From JAXMAF01 sp046350555 (lineage in GTDB: Bacteria > Planctomycetota > Phycisphaerae > Phycisphaerales > SM1A02), in contig JAXMAF010000030.1 in the NCBI GenBank assembly GCA_046350555.1, positions 1 to 59,760 of the forward strand: a stretch of DNA of 59,760 nt, read 5' to 3'. Shown here in pieces: positions 9,223 to 18,437 of the stretch. The number at the start of each line of letters is the position of its first letter. Positions within the stretch are counted from its first letter, which is position 1. The notes beneath the pieces are model-generated. The model saw only the letters and a program-made list of their open reading frames with translations, was not told where the DNA came from and did no database searches. The translations under genes were made by a program, and so were the position numbers.

Positions 9223-9531
9223 CTACGCGCCCGAGAGCCGCGCCAGCAGCGCCGCCGTGGCGATCACGACGACGATCGCGACGACCGCTCCGGCGAGCCA
9301 GCGCTCGATGATCCGCTGCTCGTCGGCGCGGTGGGCGGGACGCTGCGTCGTCGGCGCCGGCACCAGGCCCTCCATCTCGGCGTAGCTCCGCGCCGGACGC
9401 GCCCGCAGGTCGCAGCCGCAGCGGGCGCATCGTGGCGCGCGTCCGCCCTTGAGCAGTGCGCCGTCATATCCGCAGCGCACGCAGCGACGAGCGTGCAGGC
9501 GGGCAGGCGAGGTGCGAAGCGGACTGGCCAT
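9223..9531 (-). CDS. Small zinc-ribbon protein with C-terminal membrane anchor
   Basis: A 102-residue protein. Two CxxC knuckles (CVRC near residue 17 and CARC near 35, the latter followed by GC) make a zinc ribbon, followed by a linker and one C-terminal membrane helix (LAGAVVAIVVVIATAALLARL). It is probably tail-anchored with the ribbon in the cytoplasm. The function is unknown; similar ribbon-plus-helix proteins are common in planctomycetes. The start is uncertain: ATG at 9531 or ATG at 9552, seven codons earlier; TACGGT lies 9 nt before 9531. Confidence 0.7.
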   Translation of the reverse strand: MASPLRTSPARLHARRCVRCGYDGALLKGGRAPRCARCGCDLRARPARSYAEMEGLVPAPTTQRPAHRADEQRIIERWLAGAVVAIVVVIATAALLARLSGA

Positions 9532-9552
9532 CGACCCACTACCGTAACGCAT

Positions 9553-9954
9553 CCATCGTTCCGACCCAAGGGATTGCACCCGAATTCGCCTTCGACGAAG
9601 GGGCGCTGCACCGGCGAGGACGTTGCGCCGGCGCCCGCGGCCGCCAAGCCGCGAGCGCCTCGGCGGCGCGACGTCCCCGCGGCCCTCGTGCACTCGTCGA
9701 GCCCGTCGGGCCGTGTGTGGTCGATCCGGCGCTCCTCGCGCCGCCGGAGCCGGAGCCGGAGCCGGAGGCGGTCGTCGACGTCCGGCGCTGGCGACCCGTC
9801 CACGAGTTGTCCCCGACACCGGACGGTGGCCGTGGCGCGGCGGACCGGTTCGAGCGGGCTGTCGCGATCGTCGCGGGTTCCGTCGCGTCCGGGCCTGACC
9901 GCCGGGGGCGACGGGGTCGGCGCAGCGCGTGCGGCCGCGGGGTAGCATGAATCC
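9553..9954. other. 400-base gap; one weak ORF, otherwise nothing recognised
   Basis: The segment between the zinc-ribbon gene and the membrane-protein gene. A plus-strand frame stays open from 9456 to 9950 and encodes an Arg/Ala-rich peptide with a PEPEPEPE run (about 9748-9770); its stop TGA (9948-9950) overlaps the next gene's promoter. It has no credible start or domain, so it is not called. The right end contains the promoter at 9943. Confidence 0.5.
9943..9948 (+). promoter_or_regulatory. -10 box (TAGCAT) of the polytopic membrane protein gene
   Basis: TAGCAT, then GAATCC (6 nt), then the GTG at 9955. Predicted leaderless promoter; it decides for the GTG start over the ATG at 10033. Confidence 0.5.
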
Positions 9955-11259
9955 GTGGACGAACCCGCCGCGTTGCCGGATTCCGATCGATCCGCCGTTG
10001 CGCCGCAGCGGCCGCGCGACGAGGGCGAACCGATGGAGATCACCCTTCGGCGGGCCTTGCGTCCGCTCGGGGCGATCACGGCGTCGATGCAGTTTCCCCG
10101 GCTCGCGGTGGCGCTCTTCCTCGTGGCGGCGGTCATGCTGCTGGGCGCCGCATGGGACGCCGTGCACCGGGCCGGTGATCCAGCCGATGCGTCGACGATG
10201 GAGCGGGCGCAGGCCTCGACCATGGGCCAGGCGCTGCGACGGACCGGCCCGATTCCCACCGATCCAATCGGCTTCGACGGCGCCGTGCGGGCCGTCGCGA
10301 CCGATGTGCAGGGGCTCGCCCGCGACGCGCTCTCGCTGCATCCCCGCGAGGCAGCGGGGCACGTGTTGTCGCTCGTGACGCTGCCGTTGCGGCTCTGGGC
10401 GGCCGACCCGTGGACGCTAGTGGTCGGCGCCTCGATGGTCGTCCTGTGTCTGGGGCTCTTCGGCACGGCGCTGTCGCGCATGGCGGCGGTCCACATCGCG
10501 ACGGGCGCCCAGATGACGGTCGTCGATGGGCTCGTCTTCGGCGGACGGGCGTGGCTGCGGGCGACCCTCGCGCTGCTGGCGCCGCCGGTGAGCGTCGCCC
10601 TGGTCGCGCTGGTCCTGCTCGTGCCGGCCGTGCTCCTGAGGATCCCCGCCCTCGACGTCATCGCCGGCCTCTTCTATGGCCTCGCCCTGGCGGGAGGGCT
10701 CGCCGCCAGCATCGTGGCGCTCGGGGCGACGATCATGTGGCCGATGCTCGTGCCCGCGGTCGCCTGCGACAACATCGACGGCGTCGAGGCGCTCCAGCGC
10801 GTGCTGGCGTATCTCGTGCGCCGGCCGATGCAGGTGGCTGGCATGATCGTCGTCGCGCTCGTCGGACTCGCCATCGGCTACCTCGTCGTCGCCGGAGTGG
10901 CCCCCCCGACGCTCAACTTCACCAATGGATGCATGCGGGCCTTCGATCCGCCGACGGCCGCCGCGACGCCGGGCGGCTTCGATCTCTTCGCGCTCGATCG
11001 CGCGCTGGCCGCCGCGCCGGCTGGCGCGGGTCCGTTCGACGGATCGATCGCCGAGCCGATGCACGGCACGGCGGCCGTCGCCGCGGCGCTCCTGCGCTTC
11101 TGGCAGCGCCTCCTGCTGGCCTTCGTCGTGGCGTGGGTCGTCTCGTACGTCTTCACCGCGGCGACGCACGTCTATCTCGCGGCGCGCGAGGCTTCCGACG
11201 GCCAGGATCCATCCGAAATCTGGCTCCCCGGCCACGTTCGCGGCACCGGCGTGCGCTGA
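9955..11259 (+). CDS. Polytopic inner-membrane protein of unknown function
   Basis: A 434-residue protein with six or seven predicted membrane helices: AVALFLVAAVMLLGAAW, TLVVGASMVVLCLGLFGTAL, TLALLAPPVSVALVALVLLV, a paired hydrophobic stretch around AGLFYGLALAGGLAASIVAL, VVALVGLAIGYLVVAGVA and LLLAFVVAWVVSYVFTAATH. The first 26 residues are acidic/Pro-rich and cytoplasmic if the GTG start is right. A segment of about 60 residues between the last two helices (NFTNGCMRAFDPP to GTAAV) is probably outside the membrane. No transport or enzyme motif is recognised. It is monocistronic, followed by a convergent gene. Confidence 0.8.
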   Translation: MDEPAALPDSDRSAVAPQRPRDEGEPMEITLRRALRPLGAITASMQFPRLAVALFLVAAVMLLGAAWDAVHRAGDPADASTMERAQASTMGQALRRTGPIPTDPIGFDGAVRAVATDVQGLARDALSLHPREAAGHVLSLVTLPLRLWAADPWTLVVGASMVVLCLGLFGTALSRMAAVHIATGAQMTVVDGLVFGGRAWLRATLALLAPPVSVALVALVLLVPAVLLRIPALDVIAGLFYGLALAGGLAASIVALGATIMWPMLVPAVACDNIDGVEALQRVLAYLVRRPMQVAGMIVVALVGLAIGYLVVAGVAPPTLNFTNGCMRAFDPPTAAATPGGFDLFALDRALAAAPAGAGPFDGSIAEPMHGTAAVAAALLRFWQRLLLAFVVAWVVSYVFTAATHVYLAAREASDGQDPSEIWLPGHVRGTGVR

Positions 11260-11321
11260 ACACGACGGGCTGCGAGCGGCGACCGGACGATGGGGCGGCG
11301 CCGAGCGCGTTCACCGGGCGA

Positions 11322-12038
11322 TCACGCGCCGCCCATGTCCGCGCCGAGCTCGCGCAACGTCGCCTTGATCGTGGCGAGCTCGCGCTCCAGCCGGTCGAGG
11401 CGGGCCTCGAATGCACCCTGGTCGAACGCGCCTCGATCGCGCGCTTCGCCTCGCGCGACATCGGCCGGGCCCGGCGCATCGCCACGGGCCGCGGACGTCG
11501 CATCGCGCGACCAGCTCGCCGTCGCGCTTCCCAGCGGATGAAGCGCCGGACAGAGCAACTGCATCCAGCGCGGCGAGCGGCTTCCCGGAAGGGGAGGGAT
11601 CTCGCGCACCAGCGGCGACTCGCGCCGCGACAGCGCGTCGAGCACGTGTTCGACGACCTCCATCGAATCGAGCGGATGCATCCGCGAGGCGCGGCCGCGC
11701 AGCTCGCCGACCGTCTGCGGCCCGCGCAGCAGGAGTTCCGCGATGACGACAAGCTGCGGCGTGTCGACGGCGAGCGTCTCGCGGGCGACGTGGCGGTACT
11801 TCGGGACGCGGCTGCCCTCGAGCGACACCTCGCGCACGAGGGACTTGGCGCGAAGCCCGTCGAGCGCCACGAGCGCTCGCTCCTCGTCGAACTCCACGAC
11901 CGGCTCCCGGTTGTTCTTCTGGCTGCAACCGACGACGACGCCGTTGAGCGTGAGCGGATACTGGGCCGGCGTGGTCTGCGCCTTCTCGATCAGCACGCCA
12001 AGGGCCCGGCATTCGTCGGGGAGCAGCGGAGAGGACAT
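11322..12038 (-). CDS. DUF480/YceH-family protein
   Basis: A 238-residue YceH-like cytosolic protein built of two winged-helix domains. Conserved family segments: LLPDECRALGVLIEKAQTTP, YPLTLNGVVVGCSQKNNREPV, SLVREVSLEGSRVPKYRH and LLLRGPQTVGELRGRASRMH. E. coli YceH is slightly shorter; here a C-terminal coiled coil (LDRLERELATIKATLRELG) is added. The biochemical function of the family is not established. The start at 12038 is fixed by homology (MSSPLLPDE) and by a TACAGT box 7 nt upstream; the open frame continues 29 codons upstream without support. Confidence 0.88.
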   Translation of the reverse strand: MSSPLLPDECRALGVLIEKAQTTPAQYPLTLNGVVVGCSQKNNREPVVEFDEERALVALDGLRAKSLVREVSLEGSRVPKYRHVARETLAVDTPQLVVIAELLLRGPQTVGELRGRASRMHPLDSMEVVEHVLDALSRRESPLVREIPPLPGSRSPRWMQLLCPALHPLGSATASWSRDATSAARGDAPGPADVARGEARDRGAFDQGAFEARLDRLERELATIKATLRELGADMGGA

Positions 12039-12045
12039 GTCGGGG

Positions 12046-12051
12046 ACTGTA
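12046..12051 (-). promoter_or_regulatory. -10 box (TACAGT) of the YceH-like gene
   Basis: TACAGT on the minus strand, 7 nt (CCCCGAC) before the ATG at 12038; predicted leaderless promoter. Confidence 0.5.
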
Positions 12052-12184
12052 CTCGGTGCCGCGATCGAGCGCGCCGGCGCTGCGCCGCGGCTCGCGCCGT
12101 AGACTGCGGCCAGCGCGAACAGCACGGGCTCCGCGCGCCGCGAAGCGTCGTCGCACCGTCTGGATCACCGTTCTGCGCTCCGGC

Positions 12185-12769
12185 ATGTCCACACTGACCG
12201 AACGACTCGCCATCCACGCCGCGCAGCTTGTCGTCGACGGTGGCGCCCGCGACGTCGAGCAGGCGATCCGCCTCGCCGTCGAACGGCTTGGCGCAGCGCC
12301 CTCGGCCGCACCGACGGCCGGGCTGGTCCGACAGCATCTCCAGCCCATGCTCATGCAGTCGCTCGGCGCCGATGGCTACGCGGCGATGACCAGGCGGCGG
12401 CTCGAGGTCGCCGAGGAGACGATGACCGTCTTCGCCGAGCGCAACGACGTGCTCGACGTGGTGCTTGCCGGGCGCGCCGCGGCGGGGCACCTCGACGGCG
12501 ACCTCGCGCTGCACGTCCGCGTCTACACCCGACGGCGCATCGGCGAGCTGGCGCAGGACCTGGTCGATGTCGGCTTCGCCGAGCCGCGCTTCGCGACGGC
12601 CGAGACGCGCTTCGGGCGGCTTGATCGGCTCATCTTCGTCGACGGTGACGTCGAGGTGATCGTGACCCGGTGCCTTCCCGAGCAACGTGGCGAGGCGGCG
12701 CGCGATCTCTTCAACGGGCGCCGGGTCGCGCACGTGCGCCTGCCGGCGCTCCGCTCGGCGATCGCGTAG
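12185..12769 (+). CDS. Conserved hypothetical protein
   Basis: A 194-residue soluble protein. It begins with a helical region (MSTLTERLAIHAAQLVVDGG, then EQAIRLAVERLG) and ends in a mixed alpha/beta part (RLDRLIFVDGDVEVIVTRCLPEQRGEAARDLFNGRRVAHV) that loosely resembles nucleotidyltransferase-like folds; no catalytic motif can be named. It is divergent from the YceH-like gene (146-bp gap). The ATG at 12185 is the first that keeps the well-formed helix; the preceding open frame is Arg-rich and unconvincing. Confidence 0.65.
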   Translation: MSTLTERLAIHAAQLVVDGGARDVEQAIRLAVERLGAAPSAAPTAGLVRQHLQPMLMQSLGADGYAAMTRRRLEVAEETMTVFAERNDVLDVVLAGRAAAGHLDGDLALHVRVYTRRRIGELAQDLVDVGFAEPRFATAETRFGRLDRLIFVDGDVEVIVTRCLPEQRGEAARDLFNGRRVAHVRLPALRSAIA

Positions 12770-12826
12770 CGGTCGCATGCCGGCCGCGGCGCGGGGCCCT
12801 CGACCGTCACTCACTTCAGTCGCGAT

Positions 12827-14248
12827 TCAGGCAATCCCGCCCTTGAGCGTTCCGGTGCCCTTGGCCTTCGCCTTCGCGGCGGCCGCTGCGGCGAGCTTCA
12901 CGCGGAGCTTGCGCATCGTGGGATCGTCGTCGCGAAGCGTCGTCATCTCGTCGCCGCGAGAACCGCGTCCCCAGTCGCCGGCGCCGCCGCGGCCGCCGCC
13001 TCCCGGACCGCGACCGCCCCTGCCGCCGCCGCGGCCCTCGCCGCGGCCACCACCGCGCTCGCCGCCGTCGCCTCCGGCTTCGCCGGAGGGGGCCGGCGCC
13101 GCCGGGCGATCGAGGAGCGCCTTGATCGACAGGGCGACGCGCTTGCGGTCGGGATCGATGCCGAGGATCTTCGCGCTGACGACCTGGTCCTTCTTGAGGG
13201 CCGCTTCGACCGTGGGAATGCGCTCGAAGCTGATCTCGCTGATGTGCACGAGGCCCTCGACGCCCGGTGCGACCTCGACGAACGCCCCGAACGGCATGAG
13301 CTTGGTCACGCGCCCGGTGATGGCGCTTCCGACGGAGAGCTCGCTGAAGCGCTCGACCGAGGGATCCGTCGTGGTCTGCTTGAGCCCGAGCGCGATCTTC
13401 GGCGGATCCTGCTCGCGGACGATCTTGAGCACGCGCACGCGGACCTTGTCGCCCTCGCGCACCAGATCGCTCGGGTGCCGGATGCGCTCCCACGCCATGT
13501 CGCCGACGTGAATGAGCCCGTCGACGCCGCCGAGGTCCGCGAATGCGCCATAGGGCTGCACCGAGACGATCGTGGCGTCGTGGTCCTGTCCGACCTCGAT
13601 CTCGGAGAGGACCTTCTCGGCCGAACGCTGCCGCTCCTGCTCGAGCACCGACTTGCGGCTGAGCACGATGCGGCCGCGCTGCCGGTCGAGCTGCGTGATC
13701 TCGCACGGCAGCCGCTGCCCAAGGAAGATCGAGATGTCGCGGATGTGCCGGAGATCGACCTGTCCGGCCGGCATGAACGCCTTGTGATGCGCGACCTCGA
13801 ACTCGAGCCCGCCCTTGTTCATGCCCGTGCACGTGGCCTCGACGACCTGGCCGACCTGAAGCGCCTCCCAGCTCGCCTTCTGCACGGCGCCTTCGCGCGA
13901 CAGGACGAAGAGCCCCTCGGCGGAGTCGAACCGCTCGACGACGAACTCGATCCGCGTGCCGATCGGCGGCGGCTCGCCGAACTGGCCAAGCGGGCAGATT
14001 CCCGAGGATTTCGGCCCGAACTCGACAAGCACATCCTCGCCGCGCACGCGCACCACCGTGCCCGTCCGGAACTCGCGGTGGATCGTTCCCCGGGCGCTCT
14101 CGCGCGGCGGGCGCGCGGAGGTGTCGGGAACGTCGAGCAGGTCGGCGACGCTCATGTCGCCGAGCGCCGCGTTGATCTCGTCCTCGAGCTTCGCGTCGAC
14201 GAGTGCGGGGCGGGACGGATTCGGATTCGGGGTGGTTGGTTCGTTCAT
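12827..14248 (-). CDS. S1-domain RNA-binding protein (ribosomal protein S1-like) with RGG-rich tail
   Basis: A 473-residue cytosolic RNA-binding protein related to ribosomal protein S1. Four S1/OB-fold repeats can be placed at about 58-125, 140-210, 225-300 and 312-385; the last two have the classic cores DATIVSVQPYGAFADLGGVDGLIHVGDM and GRVTKLMPFGAFVEVAPGVEGLVHISEI. Between them runs the S1 phrase GDKVRVRVLKIVREQDPPKIALGLKQ. The tail (about 395-445) is a dense RGG/GGR region, followed by an Ala/Lys helix. The family's usual role is mRNA binding at the 30S subunit; the number of domains and the tail differ from E. coli S1 (six repeats). A GATACT box at 14275-14280 gives a leader of roughly 20 nt without a Shine-Dalgarno sequence. 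Confidence 0.9.
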   Translation of the reverse strand: MNEPTTPNPNPSRPALVDAKLEDEINAALGDMSVADLLDVPDTSARPPRESARGTIHREFRTGTVVRVRGEDVLVEFGPKSSGICPLGQFGEPPPIGTRIEFVVERFDSAEGLFVLSREGAVQKASWEALQVGQVVEATCTGMNKGGLEFEVAHHKAFMPAGQVDLRHIRDISIFLGQRLPCEITQLDRQRGRIVLSRKSVLEQERQRSAEKVLSEIEVGQDHDATIVSVQPYGAFADLGGVDGLIHVGDMAWERIRHPSDLVREGDKVRVRVLKIVREQDPPKIALGLKQTTTDPSVERFSELSVGSAITGRVTKLMPFGAFVEVAPGVEGLVHISEISFERIPTVEAALKKDQVVSAKILGIDPDRKRVALSIKALLDRPAAPAPSGEAGGDGGERGGGRGEGRGGGRGGRGPGGGGRGGAGDWGRGSRGDEMTTLRDDDPTMRKLRVKLAAAAAAKAKAKGTGTLKGGIA

Positions 14249-14731
14249 CGCGGGATGGAGTGTGGGGAAAGGGCAGTATCGCGCGGGCGGTCGCGAAATG
14301 GAAGCGGTCGGTCCCGACCGAGCGTCAATGACGGCTCCCAGGTCTTCGGGCGAAGGACCGCCGCCGAGGCGCCGCCGGCGGTCGCGCCGCGTTCCAGGTT
14401 CGCCCCGGCGTCGTTGGAGAGCTTCCGGCCGACCTCTCGCGCCGGCACCCGTTATCATCTCTCCCGTTCCGCCCGGAGACGTGCGTCTGCGGGCGGCCAC
14501 AGTACGTAGAGAACGACGGCGGGATGCACGCGATGGAAATCCCGCGCGGTCCACGCAGAGCCTGCACACGCATCTCATCCAGAGAGCGAGCAGGGCGTCT
14601 TGTGCCGGCCTTGCCCGGAAGCGGCCCCGATGGGCGGGCGACGCGGACCGGTGCGAACCTGTACCGGGACGCGTGGACGTCAACCGACACGGGCCGCGCG
14701 CGAGCGTCCTGCCCGAGGAGCACCCGACGAC
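14249..14731. other. Divergent intergenic region between the S1-like and pilM-like genes
   Basis: A 483-base gap with no supported gene. It should hold both promoters: GATACT (14275-14280, minus strand) for the S1-like gene, and TATCAT at about 14453-14458 as a candidate -10 for the pilM cluster, which would then have a leader of about 270 nt. GAGGAG at 14716-14721 is the likely ribosome site for the pilM-like gene. No riboswitch or terminator is recognised. Confidence 0.45.
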
Positions 14732-16951
14732 ATGGCATCTTCGAAGATCGCCTGGGGCATTGAGGTCGGCGCCGACGCCATCAAGGCGATTCGGCTCGAA
14801 CGCAGCGGCGACGACGTCAGCGTCACCGACTTCGCGGTCATCCCGCACAAGAAGGTGCTGACCACGCCGGATCTCGACCAGGACGAGATGATCCGGCTTG
14901 GACTGGGCCAGTTCATCAGCCAGAAGGCGCTCGAGAGCGAGCGGCTGGTGATGTCGGTGCCCGGCCATGCCGCCTTCGCGCGGTTCGCCAAGCTTCCGCC
15001 GGTCGAACCCAAGAAGGTGCCGGACATCGTCAAGTTCGAGGCGGTGCAGCAGATTCCCTTCCCCATCGACCAGGTCGAGTGGGATTACCAGACGTTCGCC
15101 TCGCCCGATTCGCCGGAGGTGGAAGTCGGCATCTTCGCCATCACCCGCGAGCGGGTGAACCAGCGGCTCTCGCTCTACGGCGAGCTGGGAATCCAGCCGG
15201 ACGTCCTCACGCTGAGCCCCGTCGCCGTCTACAACGCGATGGCGTACGACCTCCGGCTGGCAACGGCCCACGGCGAAGCGGGCGGAAGCACGAAGCCGAT
15301 GGTCTTCATGGACATCGGCACGAGCGCCACCGACATCATCATCGCCGACCAGGGGCGATGCTGGATCCGGACCTTCCCGCTCGGCGGCACGCACTTCACC
15401 GACGCCGTGACCGAGGCGTTCAAGCTCACCTACTCGAAGGCCGACAAGCTCAAGCAGGAGTCGGCGACGAGCAAGTACGCGAAGCAGATCATGCAGGCCA
15501 TGCGGCCGGTCTTCAGCGACCTGTTGCAGGAGGTCCAGCGGTCGCTCGGCTACTACCAGTCGCTGCACCGCGAGACGAAGCTGGAGACGATCGTCGGAAT
15601 CGGTTCGACCTACAAGATCCCGGGGCTTCGAAAGTTCCTCGGCCAGCAGCTCCAGATGGATGTGCTGCGGCTGGACGAGTTCAAGCGGATCCGCGTCGAG
15701 GGGCGCGACGCCGCGGAGTTCGCGGCCCACACCGTCTCGCTGGCCACGGCGTACGGGCTGGCGCTCCAGGGCGTCGGGCTCGGTGCCATCAGCGTGAACC
15801 TCGCGCCGGTCGGCTCCCTTCGCGAGCAGATGTGGCGCTCCAAGACGAAGTGGTTCGCGGCCGCCGCGGCGCTGGCTGTCGTGGCCTCGGGAGCGATGTT
15901 CATCCGGCCGTGGCTTGATTCCGCGAGCATGCGGCCCGGCGGAGTCGATCCGCAGGTCGAGGACACGATCCGCCGCGCGAAGTCGCTCAAGGAACAGCAC
16001 GCGCAGCTCGAGGCGCAGAGTTCCGTCGGGTTCGTCGCCGAGAACATGCGACGGCTCGTCGACTACCGCTCGGTCTGGCCGCGCCTGGTCGAGGACGCCG
16101 TCGCGTCGCTCCGTGCCGCCGACCCGCAGCCGGAGCTCGTCGGCGACGATCCGGACGCGGTCGCCAAGATCCCCGCACCGCTGCGGCAACTGGTGTCGCT
16201 GAATCGTCTCGATGGAACGTACAACGGAAACGCCGACAACAAGCGGCTGGTCAGCGTCGTCATGGAGGTCGAGTTCTCGCATGATCGGCGCCAGAACTTC
16301 CTCAACGACACCGTCGCGAAGTGGCTCCGGGAGAAGGCCCACGAGAACCGCCCGGACGTGCCATACCGGATCCTCGACTCGAAGGAATTCCCGATCTCGA
16401 TCAACACCAAGGACATGTCCACCACGAAGGTCGCCGAGGACGGCAAGCTCGGCGCGGGTTCCGCTGGCGGCGCCGGACATGCTCCCGGCGACGGCGGCTC
16501 CGGCGCGCCGGGCCAGCCGCGTCGCGGAGGCGGGACCGAAGTCGCGCCGCCATCCGGTGGCGAACTTGGCGGCGGCGGTGGCGGCGGGGGCGGTGCGAAC
16601 ATGGGCGGCTTCAAGCCGAACCGCCCTCGCAGCAGCGAGCAGTTGGCCGCACCTGGTTCGGGTCTCTCCATCGGCGGCGGTCCCACCGGCGGCGCAGCCG
16701 GCAATCCCGCCGGCAGCGCTCCGACGGAGACGGGCGGCACGACCATCTCCGCGCCGGTCAATCCCGCGGCGCCGGAGCCCAAGCTCGGCGACATCGACAA
16801 GGTGGCGCCGATTCCCTCGCGGCCGAAGCTCTACAAGGCCGGCGATGAAGTGCATCGGGCCATCATCACGTTCACCATCGAGCTTCCGCCGGCGCCCGGC
16901 GCGGCTCCCAACGCCGCAGGCGCGGCCCAGCCGCCGAGCACTCCCGCATGA
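14732..16951 (+). CDS. pilM: PilM-like actin-fold pilus/secretion assembly protein fused to a PilN-like membrane segment
   Basis: A 739-residue protein. Residues 1-360 are a complete PilM ATP-binding actin-like domain: IAWGIEVGADAIKAIRL, MSVPGHAAFARFAKLPPVEPKKVPDIVKFEAVQQIPF, MVFMDIGTSATDIIIAD, and IVGIGSTYKIPGLRKFLGQQL. In type IV pili and type II secretion this domain sits under the inner membrane and binds PilN. Here the chain continues through one membrane helix (WFAAAAALAVVASGAMFIRPWL, about 370-390) into a coiled-coil and periplasmic-type region of about 180 residues, like PilN/GspL, and then a Gly/Pro-rich low-complexity tail with a conserved end (HRAIITFTIELPP). The fusion is therefore PilM plus a PilN-like part. 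GAGGAG lies 10 nt before the ATG. The ATG of the next gene overlaps the stop (ATGA at 16948). Confidence 0.85.
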   Translation: MASSKIAWGIEVGADAIKAIRLERSGDDVSVTDFAVIPHKKVLTTPDLDQDEMIRLGLGQFISQKALESERLVMSVPGHAAFARFAKLPPVEPKKVPDIVKFEAVQQIPFPIDQVEWDYQTFASPDSPEVEVGIFAITRERVNQRLSLYGELGIQPDVLTLSPVAVYNAMAYDLRLATAHGEAGGSTKPMVFMDIGTSATDIIIADQGRCWIRTFPLGGTHFTDAVTEAFKLTYSKADKLKQESATSKYAKQIMQAMRPVFSDLLQEVQRSLGYYQSLHRETKLETIVGIGSTYKIPGLRKFLGQQLQMDVLRLDEFKRIRVEGRDAAEFAAHTVSLATAYGLALQGVGLGAISVNLAPVGSLREQMWRSKTKWFAAAAALAVVASGAMFIRPWLDSASMRPGGVDPQVEDTIRRAKSLKEQHAQLEAQSSVGFVAENMRRLVDYRSVWPRLVEDAVASLRAADPQPELVGDDPDAVAKIPAPLRQLVSLNRLDGTYNGNADNKRLVSVVMEVEFSHDRRQNFLNDTVAKWLREKAHENRPDVPYRILDSKEFPISINTKDMSTTKVAEDGKLGAGSAGGAGHAPGDGGSGAPGQPRRGGGTEVAPPSGGELGGGGGGGGGANMGGFKPNRPRSSEQLAAPGSGLSIGGGPTGGAAGNPAGSAPTETGGTTISAPVNPAAPEPKLGDIDKVAPIPSRPKLYKAGDEVHRAIITFTIELPPAPGAAPNAAGAAQPPSTPA

Positions 16952-18390
16952 ACAACGCGCTTCACTGGATCAAGACGAACCTCGCCATCGTCGTCCTCGG
17001 GGGCGTCATGGTGGTCGCGATCGTCCTGGCGATCATCTTCAGCGGGCGCTGGAACGACGCGATCCGCGAGGAGGCGGCGCTGCGCGCCCGCAAGCTGCCG
17101 GAGATCCAGCAGCTCCAGAAGACGCCGGTTAACCTGACGATTCCCGGAAAGCCGCCGGTGCAGATGACCGCCACGGTCAATCCGACGCTGCTCCGCGAGT
17201 ACGAGCGCCTCACCGGCGAGCTTCGCGAGGACGCCAGGAAGGTGCGCGAGCTTGCCGTGGCGCACAATCGCAAGGACCGCGGCGTGCTCATTCCGCGACT
17301 CTTCCCGGAGATGCCCTTTGTCGAGAAGGACACGCTTCCGCCGGAGATGTACGAGGAGACCCTCAAGGCGTTCCGTGAGCTCCTCAGGTCGGTGAACGCC
17401 GGCGCGCCACCCACCGCCGACGAGGTTGCGACGGCGCTGCTGGGGCGCGAGGAGCAGTACATCTCGAGCACGCTCCGCAAGCAGGCCCGCAAGGACCTCG
17501 ACGCGCAGGAGACGAAGGATCTCTCGGACGAGCTCTCTCGCGCCCGGCTCGCCCTGTACGGCGAGACCGCCAAGTCGATCAGCGTCTACGCGTCGCTCGA
17601 CGCGCTCCCGCTGCCCCCGGCGTCGCTCAAGGCCGCCGCCACGCCGTCGCAGATGTTCGATTGGCAGTGGAACTACTGGATCGCCAGCGACATCCTCCGC
17701 GCCATCGGCGCGGCGAACACCGAGGTGAGCGGTCCGAAGGGTTCGGTGGTGATGAACCCGGTCAAGCAGGTCATCTCGCTCCGCATCCTCAATCCGATTC
17801 CGGTCGATTCCGCCACCTCCGGCACCTCCTCGGGATTTGGCGGTGCCGGAGGACCGGGCGGGCGCCAGGCGCCGAACTTCGGCTCCATGAACCCCGGCGG
17901 CGCCCAGGGACCGTCGGGCGGCGATGGGGCCGCAGGCGGCGCCGCGACCGGCGCGCCCGCAGGCCCGGGCGAGGCCCTCGATCCGGGGAAGGAGGCGCCG
18001 CTCGATTACAAGGTCAGCTTCACCGGGCGCGTGACGAACCAGCTCTACGACGTGCGCAACGTGGAACTCCGCCTGGTCGTGAGCATGGAGCGGCTTCCGG
18101 TGATCATGGATGCGCTCGCCCGCGAGAACTTCATGACGGTGCTCGACCTGGAACTGCGTCCGGCCGACCCCTTCGCGGCGGCGGCGCTGGGCTACATCTA
18201 CGGCAACGAGCCGGTCGCGGAGGCCACGTTCCTCATCGAGACGATCTGGCTTCGCGAGTGGACGTCGCAGTTCATGCCTCAGAAGCTCCGCGAAATGATG
18301 AAGGTCGTGCTGCCATCGGCCAAGAACGCGCCCGCCGCCGGCACCGATCCCAACGCCCCGCCCGCCGACGGCCTGAAGCCACCCGGTTGA
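16948..18390 (+). CDS. Bitopic membrane protein of the PilM cluster (PilO-like position)
   Basis: A 480-residue protein with a short cytoplasmic start (MNNALHWIKTN), one membrane helix (LAIVVLGGVMVVAIVLAIIF), a coiled coil and a large exported part. This is the topology of PilN/PilO. The C-terminal 110 residues (KVSFTGRVTNQLYDVRNVELRLVVSMERLPVIMDALARENFMTVLDLELR) have the alternating pattern of a ferredoxin-like PilO/GspM fold. A Gly/Ala/Pro linker (around residues 290-345) separates the halves. The start overlaps the pilM stop by 4 nt, so translation is coupled. Family assignment is by position and topology, not by a clear motif. Confidence 0.75.
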   Translation: MNNALHWIKTNLAIVVLGGVMVVAIVLAIIFSGRWNDAIREEAALRARKLPEIQQLQKTPVNLTIPGKPPVQMTATVNPTLLREYERLTGELREDARKVRELAVAHNRKDRGVLIPRLFPEMPFVEKDTLPPEMYEETLKAFRELLRSVNAGAPPTADEVATALLGREEQYISSTLRKQARKDLDAQETKDLSDELSRARLALYGETAKSISVYASLDALPLPPASLKAAATPSQMFDWQWNYWIASDILRAIGAANTEVSGPKGSVVMNPVKQVISLRILNPIPVDSATSGTSSGFGGAGGPGGRQAPNFGSMNPGGAQGPSGGDGAAGGAATGAPAGPGEALDPGKEAPLDYKVSFTGRVTNQLYDVRNVELRLVVSMERLPVIMDALARENFMTVLDLELRPADPFAAAALGYIYGNEPVAEATFLIETIWLREWTSQFMPQKLREMMKVVLPSAKNAPAAGTDPNAPPADGLKPPG

Positions 18391-18437
18391 CGGACGTTCG
18401 ATCGAGAGTCCGATCAAGTTGGATCAGGGGACCCCCC

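Noticed and set aside
9456..9950. Plus-strand ORF with a PEPEPEPE run
   Set aside because: It overlaps the zinc-ribbon gene antisense at its start, has no start signal, and its composition is that of a GC-rich shadow frame.
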